Of a stretch of DNA of 64,000 bases, positions 43,812 through 52,057 are shown piece after piece. The stretch is taken from NCBI GenBank assembly GCA_003542575.1, contig DPKJ01000003.1, positions 1-64,000 on the forward strand, given 5' to 3'. Position numbers and translations under genes: made by a program. Position 1 is the stretch's first letter; every line of letters begins with the position of its first letter. The notes under the pieces were generated by a model. That model was not told where the DNA came from and ran no database searches. It was given only the letters and a program-made list of their open reading frames with translations. The stretch comes from Rikenellaceae bacterium. Its GTDB lineage: Bacteria > Bacteroidota > Bacteroidia > Bacteroidales > UBA932.

Positions 43812-44381
43812 ATGGCAACTACAGCTGATTTTAAAAACGGATTATGTATCGATTTTAATGGTAAACCCTGCTCCATAGTTTGGTTCCAACATGTAAAACC
43901 CGGCAAGGGAGGAGCATTCGTTAAAGTTAAGATGAGAAATCTGGAGAACGGAAGAATTCTTGAAAACACATATAATGCTGGTGAAAAAATAGAGATAATC
44001 AGCGTAGAAAGAAGACCTTACCAGTTTCTTTATAAAGACGATATGGGGTACAACTTTATGCATACCGAAACATTCGAACAGATATCGCTTGAAGCCAATA
44101 TGGTTGATAACGCCGATCTTATGAAAGAGGGTCAGAATGTTGAGATGATGTTCCTTGCAGACGAAGAGAGAGTGCTTACGTGTGAACTTCCTCCTTTTGT
44201 TGAGATGGAGATCACATACACCGAGCCTGCAGTTAAGGGCGACACTGCATCTACAAATGCAATGAAGGCAGCTACTGTAGAAACCGGAGCTGAGGTTATG
44301 GTCCCTCTCTTTATTAACCAGGGAGAACGCATTAAGGTTGATACCCGCACCAGAAGCTATTCAGAGCGCTGCAAATCATAA
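43812..44381 (+). CDS. efp: Translation elongation factor P
   Basis: 189-aa factor that rescues ribosomes stalled on polyproline. KOW-like N-terminal domain, two OB domains, and the C-terminal signature IKVDTRTRSYSERCKS. The loop that reaches the peptidyl-transferase centre, HVKPGKGGAF, has Lys at residue 32, so modification would be of the Lys type. I use the ATG 43812; an in-frame extension to 43710 overlaps the tRNA gene and the promoter and is not credible. Confidence 0.96.
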   Translation: MATTADFKNGLCIDFNGKPCSIVWFQHVKPGKGGAFVKVKMRNLENGRILENTYNAGEKIEIISVERRPYQFLYKDDMGYNFMHTETFEQISLEANMVDNADLMKEGQNVEMMFLADEERVLTCELPPFVEMEITYTEPAVKGDTASTNAMKAATVETGAEVMVPLFINQGERIKVDTRTRSYSERCKS

Positions 44382-44417
44382 GCAGAGAAACAATTCTCTA
44401 AACTTAAACATAAAAAT

Positions 44418-45866
44418 ATGAGGAACATTTCCTTAATAATTCTCTCCACACTGCTTTTTGCATGTGGAGAGTCTTTGTCTTATAAGATGCCGGACAAAGA
44501 ATTAATTAACAAAACAATAGAAAAAGGCGACTTCACTGAGGCATCAAAAATGATCAGGCTCTATCTTGCAAATGAAACCATTTCTGAAACAGAGCGCTGG
44601 GACATGAACTTCCTTATTGAGAAAATGGACAGAATAAGGAGAGACTTTACCCGTAGAGATACCTCTGTTATTAACTACATCAAGAGACACCACCCTGAGG
44701 TTACAACCGAAGAGATAGCTGCATGGGAAAAGACAAACGCAATTGAAAACATGATTATTGACGGGGAGAAGCTATATTTTAACTCCGCTCCCAGGAATCT
44801 TTTCAGAATAGACTCTGTTGCAGCAAAATATTTTCAACACCCTAACGGCGGACAGAGTGACTCTTTGAACAGATTTCTTGCCTGGCATATCCCTCAGCTG
44901 GTTGCAGAGGCAAAAAAGGCTAAAAAAGAGTTGGTTTCTCCGGTGAAAATGAATGTTACCTACACCCTTACAGTTAAACCGGGAGAGGTTCCGGCAGGAG
45001 AAATCGTTAGAGTATGGATGCCTTTCCCAAGAACCGACAATAAGGCTCACACCGGTATCGCATTATTATCTGTTTCTCAACCTGAATACATTATCTCACC
45101 TGACACTTATGATCACAAATCCATCTATATGGAGGGTGTTGCATCAGATAATGAGCCGCTTGTTTTCAGCTACAAATTTACCTACACTTCATATGCTCAG
45201 GTTCACCTATTCCAGGCAGAGGATACAAAGGAATATAATACTGAGTCTCCCGGCTACATCAAATTCACATCAGAGAGGGCTCCGCACATATTATTCAGCG
45301 AAAATATTAAGAAAGCAGTAACAGAGGCCATAGGTGATGAGGTAAATCCATATCTTAAAGCAAGAAAAATTTATGAGTGGATAGACACCAACTTCCCCTG
45401 GGCAAGTGCACGCGAATATTCAACAATTGACAATATCCCTGAATATGTACTTGCAAACAGACATGGTGACTGCGGTCAGGTCTCTCTGCTATTTATCACA
45501 ATGGCTCGTAGTGCAGGTATTCCTGCAAGATGGCAATCGGGCTGGATGATGCATCCCGGCAACAAAAATCTCCACGACTGGGCAGAGGCATATTTTGAAG
45601 GAATTGGCTGGGTTCCGGTAGATCAGTCATTCGGCAGAGTTAAAGAGAGCAAAGGTGACGACGACTCATTCTACTTCTTTACAAAGGGGCTGGACGCCTA
45701 TCGTCTGATTGTTAATAACGATATTTCACAGCCATTATTCCCCGCAAAGATTCATCCGAGAAGTGAGACAGTAGATTTCCAGAGAGGAGAGGTTGAATGG
45801 AGGGGCGGTAATATTTACTTCGGAAGGTGGAGATACAATATGGACATAGAGTATCTGAACAAATAG
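44418..45866 (+). CDS. Transglutaminase-like domain lipoprotein
   Basis: 482-aa exported protein. A short signal peptide ends in a lipobox (TLLFACGES, Cys 16). An N-terminal helical region is followed by a beta-rich domain (about 175-265) and a transglutaminase-like core. The catalytic triad is readable: C352 in NRHGDCGQVSLLF, H386 in NLHDWAEAYF and D402 in GWVPVDQSFG. Proteins of this type are probably cysteine peptidases or amidases at the cell surface; the substrate is unknown. It follows efp by 36 bp and is convergent with the O-methyltransferase gene. Confidence 0.85.
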   Translation: MRNISLIILSTLLFACGESLSYKMPDKELINKTIEKGDFTEASKMIRLYLANETISETERWDMNFLIEKMDRIRRDFTRRDTSVINYIKRHHPEVTTEEIAAWEKTNAIENMIIDGEKLYFNSAPRNLFRIDSVAAKYFQHPNGGQSDSLNRFLAWHIPQLVAEAKKAKKELVSPVKMNVTYTLTVKPGEVPAGEIVRVWMPFPRTDNKAHTGIALLSVSQPEYIISPDTYDHKSIYMEGVASDNEPLVFSYKFTYTSYAQVHLFQAEDTKEYNTESPGYIKFTSERAPHILFSENIKKAVTEAIGDEVNPYLKARKIYEWIDTNFPWASAREYSTIDNIPEYVLANRHGDCGQVSLLFITMARSAGIPARWQSGWMMHPGNKNLHDWAEAYFEGIGWVPVDQSFGRVKESKGDDDSFYFFTKGLDAYRLIVNNDISQPLFPAKIHPRSETVDFQRGEVEWRGGNIYFGRWRYNMDIEYLNK

Positions 45867-45882
45867 AATTTCCTGAGAGCAT

Positions 45883-46518
45883 TTACAGCTTTCTAATAAC
45901 GTACAGGCCGTCGCGCAGAGGGAGAATGAAACCCGAAACGCGGCGGTCATTTTTTACCATCTCGTTAAACCTTAGTATCTCCTGTGTCTGCGCATCTTTT
46001 GGTGGTGTCTCCTCTATGACCTTACCATACCAAAGTACATTGTCTGCCAGAATGTAGCCACCCGGTTTTACAAGATTAAAAGCCAGATTGTAATATGAAC
46101 AGTATTCGCGTTTGTTTGCATCAATAAAAACAATATCGTACTCCTCTTTGATTTGTGGAATCAGCTCCTTTGCATCGCCAAAGTGCAAATTAATTTTTGA
46201 GGTCAGGCCGGCCCGCTCAATTCCATCTTTGATAAGAGATAGGTGTCTCTCATCTTTTTCAAGAGCATCCAAGACACCATCAGATTTTAAACCCTGAGCC
46301 AGACATATTGCCGAATAGCCGGTGAAAGTCCCTATTTCCAGTATTCTTGCAGGCGCAACCAGTTTGGAAAATTCGATTAGAAATCTTCCCAATACCGGGC
46401 CTGCTAACATTTTTGAATGGTGGCCGGCTTGCTTCAATGTTTCATTTTCAAGCCACTCCAGCACCTGCGGCAACTCACCTGCGTGATCATATAGATAATT
46501 ATCAAGAGGCGAATTCAT
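45883..46518 (-). CDS. Class I SAM-dependent O-methyltransferase
   Basis: 211-aa protein of the catechol/caffeoyl-CoA O-methyltransferase type. The SAM-binding motif I is ILEIGTFTGYSAICLAQGL, then ALEKDERHL, and the acidic metal-site motif DIVFIDANKREYCSYY. VKPGGYILADNVLWYGKV is the usual post-motif. Substrate unknown. It is the last of three tightly packed minus-strand genes (gaps of 1-2 bp) with the M16 peptidase and a secreted protein. Confidence 0.9.
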   Translation of the reverse strand: MNSPLDNYLYDHAGELPQVLEWLENETLKQAGHHSKMLAGPVLGRFLIEFSKLVAPARILEIGTFTGYSAICLAQGLKSDGVLDALEKDERHLSLIKDGIERAGLTSKINLHFGDAKELIPQIKEEYDIVFIDANKREYCSYYNLAFNLVKPGGYILADNVLWYGKVIEETPPKDAQTQEILRFNEMVKNDRRVSGFILPLRDGLYVIRKL

Positions 46519-46520
46519 AA

Positions 46521-47759
46521 CTAATTGTAAATTAGAGTAAACATACGATCTGTATCCAGTATCTCCACAGCTGCCTTATGTATCTGAGATGCCTCTATTG
46601 ATGCAATCTTCTCTCTTATTACCTCAATAGGCTCTACTTTCCCGTAAAAGAGGAGTGATTTTCCAAGAGAGAGGCACTGAGACTCGGCATTGTCGGTTGA
46701 AATTGCAAATTGACCCAAAAGTTGCTTTTTTGCAGCCTTGAGTATTGCGGGAGAAAGTTCTCTATCCTTTAGAAGATTTATCTCTTTACTTACTATTTCG
46801 CGACACTTTTCAAGATTATTTTTGTCAGAACCAAAATAGATGGTAAACAGTCCTGTATCGGTGTATGGAGTATAGCTTGCATCTACCGTATAAGCTAATG
46901 CATGCTTCTCTCTGAGTGATTGGTTAAGACGTGAATTCAGGGCCGGACCACCCAGGATATTGGTCAGAAGAGCCAAAGGGAGGCGCATAGGATTGTACAT
47001 GGAGTATGCCCTTGAGCCGGTAACACAATGAACCTGATATGTTTTTCTTGTGATAGCTTTTAGACCGGGAGTTGAAGAGGGTGTCAAAGGAATTTCCTCT
47101 TTTCTGGCACCATTTGGAGCATGGCCATTGTTAACCATTTTGCCAAAATGCTTTTCAACCAGTTTTGCTCCCCTTTCAGGCTGAATATCAGCAACAATGC
47201 TAAAGCTCATATTTGCAGGACGGTAATAATTGCCTGTAAAATCTTTAATGTCCTGAGCAGTAATTGATTTCAAAGACTTTGGCTTGCCGAGTATTGGCAT
47301 AGCGAGTGGATGTTCTCCAAATATATATTCGTCAAAATCGTCAAATATCTGCTCCGATGGGGTGTCTTTGTAGGAACTTATCTCATCGAGAACAATCTCC
47401 TTCTCTTTCTTAAGCTCCTTTTCCGGAAATAAAGAATTAAAAGCCAGGTCACTAAGTAGCTCAACAGCTTTTGCAATATCCTCTTTTAGAACAGTTGCAT
47501 GAATTACCGTCTCTTCCTTTGTAGTGTATGCATTCAGCTCTCCACCCAGACTCTCAAGAAAATTATTAATTCTTCTTGCACCTCGTGAAGTGGTTCCCTT
47601 GAATAGCATATGCTCTGTGAGATGGGCAATACCATTCTGACCCGGTTTTTCGTCACGGGTTCCTGCCTTTATACTTAATGCGCAATAAGCAACGGGAGAG
47701 GATATTTTACGGAATGCGTATCTGATTCCCGAGTTTAACTCTGTTGTAATAATTGTCAT
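46521..47759 (-). CDS. M16 family (insulinase-like) zinc peptidase
   Basis: 412-aa protein with the inverted zinc motif HLTEHMLFKGT (HxxEH) and the downstream Glu ligand region (ATVLKEDIAKAVELLSDL). It has two M16 domains in one chain, as in bacterial PqqL/mitochondrial-processing-peptidase-like enzymes of this length. No signal peptide, so probably cytoplasmic. It is 2 bp from the methyltransferase gene and 1 bp from the secreted-protein gene. Confidence 0.92.
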   Translation of the reverse strand: MTIITTELNSGIRYAFRKISSPVAYCALSIKAGTRDEKPGQNGIAHLTEHMLFKGTTSRGARRINNFLESLGGELNAYTTKEETVIHATVLKEDIAKAVELLSDLAFNSLFPEKELKKEKEIVLDEISSYKDTPSEQIFDDFDEYIFGEHPLAMPILGKPKSLKSITAQDIKDFTGNYYRPANMSFSIVADIQPERGAKLVEKHFGKMVNNGHAPNGARKEEIPLTPSSTPGLKAITRKTYQVHCVTGSRAYSMYNPMRLPLALLTNILGGPALNSRLNQSLREKHALAYTVDASYTPYTDTGLFTIYFGSDKNNLEKCREIVSKEINLLKDRELSPAILKAAKKQLLGQFAISTDNAESQCLSLGKSLLFYGKVEPIEVIREKIASIEASQIHKAAVEILDTDRMFTLIYN

Positions 47760-47760
47760 C

Positions 47761-48612
47761 TTAAAACTGAAACGGTACTGATATTTTACGAATGTCCTCT
47801 TTTGTAAATCCTGCCGGCAACAGTAACGAAATTCTGTGCCTTCTGAAGAATAGTAATTCGTGGGTGTCTGTTCCTATCAGTAATTTGTAGCAATGTGACC
47901 CTCTGCTGTTACCTCTGGGCTTAATGAGTATCGTAACAACAGTATTTGCCTTATTATTCATAACAGCATCCTCTATGTCATCTTCTGAAACAAGCTCAGC
48001 CTTACCCTTGAAAAGATCCTGAATTTCAGTTCCTGCAGGTGTATAAGAGAGATATTCAGATGCAATTAAAAGTTTTTTGTCTTTTACCTCACTAACTCTG
48101 TCGGCATAAAATGAGTTACCTTTGAAAGCAAGAGATACATCTTTCTGTATCTTATATATGTGATTTTGAATAATATCAACATATATTGGAAGTAAATGGA
48201 GGTTGGCTCCGGAAACATCTTCAGACTCTTGAATAGGTAAGTTAATAATGTTTTTATTGCTGTAAGCTCCTCGTTTTACCTCCGGTCCGCCTTGTATTAG
48301 AGTGAGATACTCAATTTTAGCCTCAAGATCTTTTTTGTATTTTCCATCTACTCTCATAAGAAAGAAGAAGCTGGTATCATTTTTCAACTTTTCATACTCC
48401 TCCATGCTGCAAAACTCAAAAGGAGAGATCCTCCAGCCCTTGTTGACAGCATCTCTGAGAACCATGTCAGGAAGAGTATTTGAGGGTAATACAACCTTTG
48501 TAACTTTAGCTCCGAAACTTGTAAAAGTGTTTCTTGTCTCACGTATAAACCTCTGAGCATAAGCACCCGAAGTAAGTGATAAAGAAAGTAAAAGCATTAT
48601 AAAATATCTCAT
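47761..48612 (-). CDS. Secreted protein of unknown function
   Basis: 283-aa protein with a clear signal peptide (YFIMLLLSLSLTSGAYAQ). The mature part is mixed alpha/beta without a motif I know; notable is a segment VVTILIKPRGNSRGSHCYKLLIGTDTHELLFFRRHRIS near the end. I start it at ATG 48612, directly before the signal peptide, and not at the in-frame upstream codon (48735), which would lie within dnaX on the other strand. First gene of the three-gene minus-strand set. Confidence 0.65.
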   Translation of the reverse strand: MRYFIMLLLSLSLTSGAYAQRFIRETRNTFTSFGAKVTKVVLPSNTLPDMVLRDAVNKGWRISPFEFCSMEEYEKLKNDTSFFFLMRVDGKYKKDLEAKIEYLTLIQGGPEVKRGAYSNKNIINLPIQESEDVSGANLHLLPIYVDIIQNHIYKIQKDVSLAFKGNSFYADRVSEVKDKKLLIASEYLSYTPAGTEIQDLFKGKAELVSEDDIEDAVMNNKANTVVTILIKPRGNSRGSHCYKLLIGTDTHELLFFRRHRISLLLPAGFTKEDIRKISVPFQF

Positions 48613-48655
48613 TTTTCTATTTTTATTGACTAATGCAAAATTAGATAAAAATTCG

Positions 48656-48663
48656 TACTTTTG
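48656..48663 (+). promoter_or_regulatory. -7 box directly before dnaX
   Basis: TACTTTTG matches TAnnTTTG and ends 6 bp before the ATG at 48670, so dnaX mRNA may be leaderless. A well-spaced -33 TTG is not visible. Confidence 0.45.
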
Positions 48664-48669
48664 TCTGGT

Positions 48670-50499
48670 ATGGAAAGATTTATTGTATCTGCAAGAAAAT
48701 ACCGTCCCGACAGCTTTGAAAGCCTTATCGGACAAGGGAATATAGCAACTACCCTCAAGAATTCAATTTTACGCAAACAGCTTGCTCACGCATACCTATT
48801 CTGCGGGCCAAGAGGTGTCGGCAAAACTTCTACTGCACGAATTTTTGCTAAAACCATAAACTGCCTCAACCCCGGTCCCGGCATGGAACTGTGCAACAAA
48901 TGTGAGTCATGTGTCTCATTTACAGAAGGTCGCTCCTACTCAATTCATGAGTTGGACGCAGCGTCTAACAACTCTGTTGAAGACATAAGGCAATTGAACG
49001 AACTTGTAAGAATTCCTCCTCAAATAGGCAAATACAGCGTATATATAATTGACGAGGTTCATATGTTGTCCTCTTCTGCCTTCAATGCCTTCTTAAAGAC
49101 ACTTGAAGAGCCTCCTGCACATGCAATTTTTATACTTGCAACAACTGAAAAACATAAAATACTTCCCACAATTCTTTCAAGATGTCAGACATACGATTTC
49201 AACAGAATTTCGGTTGAGGACATTGTTAAAAATCTGACAGATATTTCCAAAAAAGAGGGAGTAACCATAGATCTGGAAGCATTGCACATAATTGCACAAA
49301 AGGCAGATGGAGCAATGAGAGACGCACTTACAATATTTGATCAGGCCGTAGCATTTTGCGGTTCTCAAATTACATACGAAAATGTCATCTCAACACTTAA
49401 TGTACTTGATTACGACTACTATATAAGGCTGACTGAGCACTTTCTTGCAGGGAACCATAAAGATGTACTTCTGATTTTTGATGAGATTCTCTCAAAAGGG
49501 TTCAACGCACTTCACTTCATCGGCGGGTTAAGTTCTCACTTTCGCGACCTTCTCATCTGCAAAGACAACAGCACCATGCCTCTGCTTGATCTCGCCCCAT
49601 CAATAATCCGCAGGTACAAAGAGCAGGCGGAACATTGTACTCTTCATTTTCTTTATGATGCCCTTAACCTGACCTCTACATGTGAAGCCGGGTACAAAAG
49701 TAGCGGCCATCCACGTCTGCATATCGAAATTGCCCTCTTAAGGCTATGCAAGATTAATGCTCCTGCATGGGTAGGTGAAGAGTCAAAGCAAGAGAAAAAA
49801 GAGACATCTCAAGTGGAGCAGAAAAAAGAGAGTAAAGAAAAGGAGAAAGAACCGGTAGCAGAAGAGGTAAAACAGATAAAAGCACAAGTAGCCGAAGAAG
49901 CTAAACCACAAGCAAATGAACAGGCACCAGAGGAGATAAATATAAAGGGAACGGTAGAAGAAGAGGCAAAAACAGAAGAAAAGGAAGAGAAGCCCGAAAA
50001 GAGAGCTGATGTTAAACCGGCAAAAATAAACGGTAACGGAGGGTTCAACTCAATATCAATTAAAGATCTTTTAAACTCTGCCGGTAAAAACTCAGGGAAA
50101 ACAGGTCCGGGAAGTGAAAACAGAATCGGAACAGATAAAATAGATGCTGACAAGCTAAACGAAGTATGGGCAAAAATGGCCCAATCTGAGAGCGCTATGC
50201 CAAGACTGTCAACTACAATATCTCAGACAGCTCCGGTTTTGTCCGGAGAGAACCAAATTTTGTTCAAAGTTAAAAACGAACTTCAAAAAAATTGGATTGC
50301 TCAACATTGTAAGGCCAGACTTGTTGAATTTCTGAGAGTTAATCTAAATAATAAAGATATTTCTCTTGAAATAGAGGTGACACCTGACGAAGAGGTCGAA
50401 GAAAAATTATACATGCCTCAACAAAAGGCAGACTTTTTGAAGGCAAATAATCCTGAGGTTAAAAATATTGTAGACGATCTCAATTTAGAACTGAAATAA
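48670..50499 (+). CDS. dnaX: DNA polymerase III subunit gamma/tau
   Basis: 609-aa clamp-loader ATPase. Walker A GPRGVGKTSTARIFAK, a zinc-binding Cys cluster (CLNPGPGMELCNKCESC), Walker B IIDEVHMLSSSAFNAFLKTLEEPP and sensor-1 ILATTEKHKILPTILSRCQ are all present. A long Lys/Glu-rich low-complexity linker (about 375-465) leads to a C-terminal tau-like domain. I use the ATG 48670; the TTG at 48661 is part of the -7 box. Two AAAAAAG strings in the linker are in the wrong phase for the E. coli frameshift. lptB follows by 2 bp. Confidence 0.95.
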   Translation: MERFIVSARKYRPDSFESLIGQGNIATTLKNSILRKQLAHAYLFCGPRGVGKTSTARIFAKTINCLNPGPGMELCNKCESCVSFTEGRSYSIHELDAASNNSVEDIRQLNELVRIPPQIGKYSVYIIDEVHMLSSSAFNAFLKTLEEPPAHAIFILATTEKHKILPTILSRCQTYDFNRISVEDIVKNLTDISKKEGVTIDLEALHIIAQKADGAMRDALTIFDQAVAFCGSQITYENVISTLNVLDYDYYIRLTEHFLAGNHKDVLLIFDEILSKGFNALHFIGGLSSHFRDLLICKDNSTMPLLDLAPSIIRRYKEQAEHCTLHFLYDALNLTSTCEAGYKSSGHPRLHIEIALLRLCKINAPAWVGEESKQEKKETSQVEQKKESKEKEKEPVAEEVKQIKAQVAEEAKPQANEQAPEEINIKGTVEEEAKTEEKEEKPEKRADVKPAKINGNGGFNSISIKDLLNSAGKNSGKTGPGSENRIGTDKIDADKLNEVWAKMAQSESAMPRLSTTISQTAPVLSGENQILFKVKNELQKNWIAQHCKARLVEFLRVNLNNKDISLEIEVTPDEEVEEKLYMPQQKADFLKANNPEVKNIVDDLNLELK

Positions 50500-50501
50500 T
50501 A

Positions 50502-51368
50502 ATGCGATTACACTGCAGCAATCTTGTAAAGAACTACGGCGCCAGAACCGTTGTTAAAAATGTATCCATAGAGGTAGAACAGGGAGAGATTGTTGGTCTT
50601 CTTGGCCCTAACGGAGCCGGTAAAACCACCAGCTTTTACATGATAACCGGGCTTATCAAACCAAATTCCGGTAAAATTTTTCTTGATAACGAAGATATAA
50701 CCGAGTTGCCCATGTACAAACGGGCTCAAAAAGGCCTTGGTTATCTGGCTCAGGAGGCATCTGTATTCAGAAAACTTTCTGTAGAAGACAACATTATGGC
50801 CGTTATGGAGCTCTCATCGTTGACAAAAAAGGAGAGACAAGATAGACTTGAGGTATTGCTGGACGAATTCAGTCTTCATAAAGTAAGGAAGAATCTAGGA
50901 GTACAGTTATCAGGGGGTGAGAGGCGCAGGTGTGAAATTGCAAGAGCGCTTGCCATAGACCCAAAGTTCATCTTACTTGATGAACCATTTGCAGGAGTTG
51001 ACCCAATTGCAGTAGAGGATATCCAGCACATTATTTCTAAACTCAAAACAAAAAATATCGGTATTGTGATTACCGACCATAATGTTCACGAAACACTTGC
51101 CATTACCGACAGAGCATATCTTCTTTACGAAGGAAGCATTCTGGAAAGTGGTACAGCAGAAGTTCTTGCCAATAATCCGGAGGTAAGAAGAAAATATCTG
51201 GGTCAGAATTTTGAATTAAGAAAAGCCGTCCTCAAGAAGAAGAAAAAAGAGGAAGGCACCGAAATTCCAAATATTGATGTCAAATCAGACAAAGACAATA
51301 ATAGTGGAATCGGTGCCGATATGACCGGCTTTAGTGACCGGGCCAGTGATCTTGAAAGAGGAGTTTAA
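50502..51368 (+). CDS. lptB: LPS export ABC transporter ATP-binding protein LptB
   Basis: 288-aa cytoplasmic ATPase that drives lipopolysaccharide extraction by LptFG. Walker A GPNGAGKTTSFYMI, Q-loop YLAQEASVFRKL, signature LSGGERRRCEIARAL, Walker B FILLDEPFAGVDPIAVEDI and H-loop ITDHNVHETL are all present. A charged C-terminal extension of about 45 residues (KKKKKEEGTE onwards) is longer than in E. coli LptB. It is 2 bp after dnaX and overlaps the convergent Spy-like gene by 4 bp. Confidence 0.93.
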   Translation: MRLHCSNLVKNYGARTVVKNVSIEVEQGEIVGLLGPNGAGKTTSFYMITGLIKPNSGKIFLDNEDITELPMYKRAQKGLGYLAQEASVFRKLSVEDNIMAVMELSSLTKKERQDRLEVLLDEFSLHKVRKNLGVQLSGGERRRCEIARALAIDPKFILLDEPFAGVDPIAVEDIQHIISKLKTKNIGIVITDHNVHETLAITDRAYLLYEGSILESGTAEVLANNPEVRRKYLGQNFELRKAVLKKKKKEEGTEIPNIDVKSDKDNNSGIGADMTGFSDRASDLERGV

Positions 51369-51937
51369 TTCTCTTTCTGTTCTGTAGAGCGGGCTCTTTG
51401 AATCTGCATGATTCTCACCTCTCTTTGACCTGCAGGCATTGTGTCCATTTTTCTAAAACCTTGACCTTCCTGCATTCTGAAATGCATTGTACCCTGAGCA
51501 GCACCTTGCTGCATTTTGCCTCTGAAATTGCGATTGTGCATTTTACCTGAGCGAGTATCAAACATCAACCTTTGCTCATCTGTCAGCAGCGAACGTACTT
51601 TTGCTCTGTTTGCTGCAGAAGCCTTCATCTTCTTGTTCTGAAGAGTTGTAATCTCGTCAATTTTTGAGTTTATTGCCCTCATATCAGGCTTTTCAACCTG
51701 CTCAAGGGTCTTAAGCTGGGCTCTCTTTTCAGCAAGTTGATTCTCAACCTGCAACATCTCTTTACGAAGTTCAAGCCTTAGGTTTTTGATAGCCTCCTGT
51801 TGTTCTGTAGTGAATTTTGGCTCAAGCTTTGCAGGGTTTGCGCCCATGAAGCCTCTTTCGCCAACAGGGCGATTCTGTGCGACAAGCGAAATGGCAAATG
51901 CCGCAAATACTAATGTAATGTAAAATCTTTTCATCAT
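51365..51937 (-). CDS. Spy/CpxP-like periplasmic protein
   Basis: 190-aa secreted protein with signal peptide FYITLVFAAFAISLVAQ. A helical, Lys/Glu-rich core follows (FTTEQQEAIKNLRLELRKEMLQVENQLAEKRAQLKTL), then an LTDEQRLMFD segment resembling the LTxxQ motif of Spy/CpxP chaperones and metal-stress sensors. The tail is rich in Met, Gly, Gln and Arg. A chaperone or metal-binding role in the periplasm is inferred. No sensor kinase is adjacent. Confidence 0.65.
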   Translation of the reverse strand: MMKRFYITLVFAAFAISLVAQNRPVGERGFMGANPAKLEPKFTTEQQEAIKNLRLELRKEMLQVENQLAEKRAQLKTLEQVEKPDMRAINSKIDEITTLQNKKMKASAANRAKVRSLLTDEQRLMFDTRSGKMHNRNFRGKMQQGAAQGTMHFRMQEGQGFRKMDTMPAGQREVRIMQIQRARSTEQKEN

Positions 51938-52009
51938 CTTAACCTTTTAATGTTCGTTTCTTCTAAGACTAATCGGGTCATAAAAGGTTTAATATTAAGG
52001 AAAGATTTA

Positions 52010-52017
52010 TACCTTTG
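52010..52017 (+). promoter_or_regulatory. -7 box of the mutAB promoter
   Basis: TACCTTTG fits TAnnTTTG; leader of about 35 nt to the mutA ATG at 52058. Confidence 0.6.
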
Positions 52018-52057
52018 CGAATTATTTTGAAACACTCAATTAACAAAAACAATAGAT

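Noticed and set aside
48661..48669. TTG start for dnaX
   Set aside because: The TTG is the end of the TACTTTTG box; the ATG at 48670 matches the family's N-terminus.
49793..49840. AAAAAAG strings in dnaX as a programmed frameshift site
   Set aside because: Both are read as AAA AAA G in the gene's frame, not A AAA AAG, so the -1 slippage of E. coli dnaX would not apply, and no stop-proximal stem was seen.
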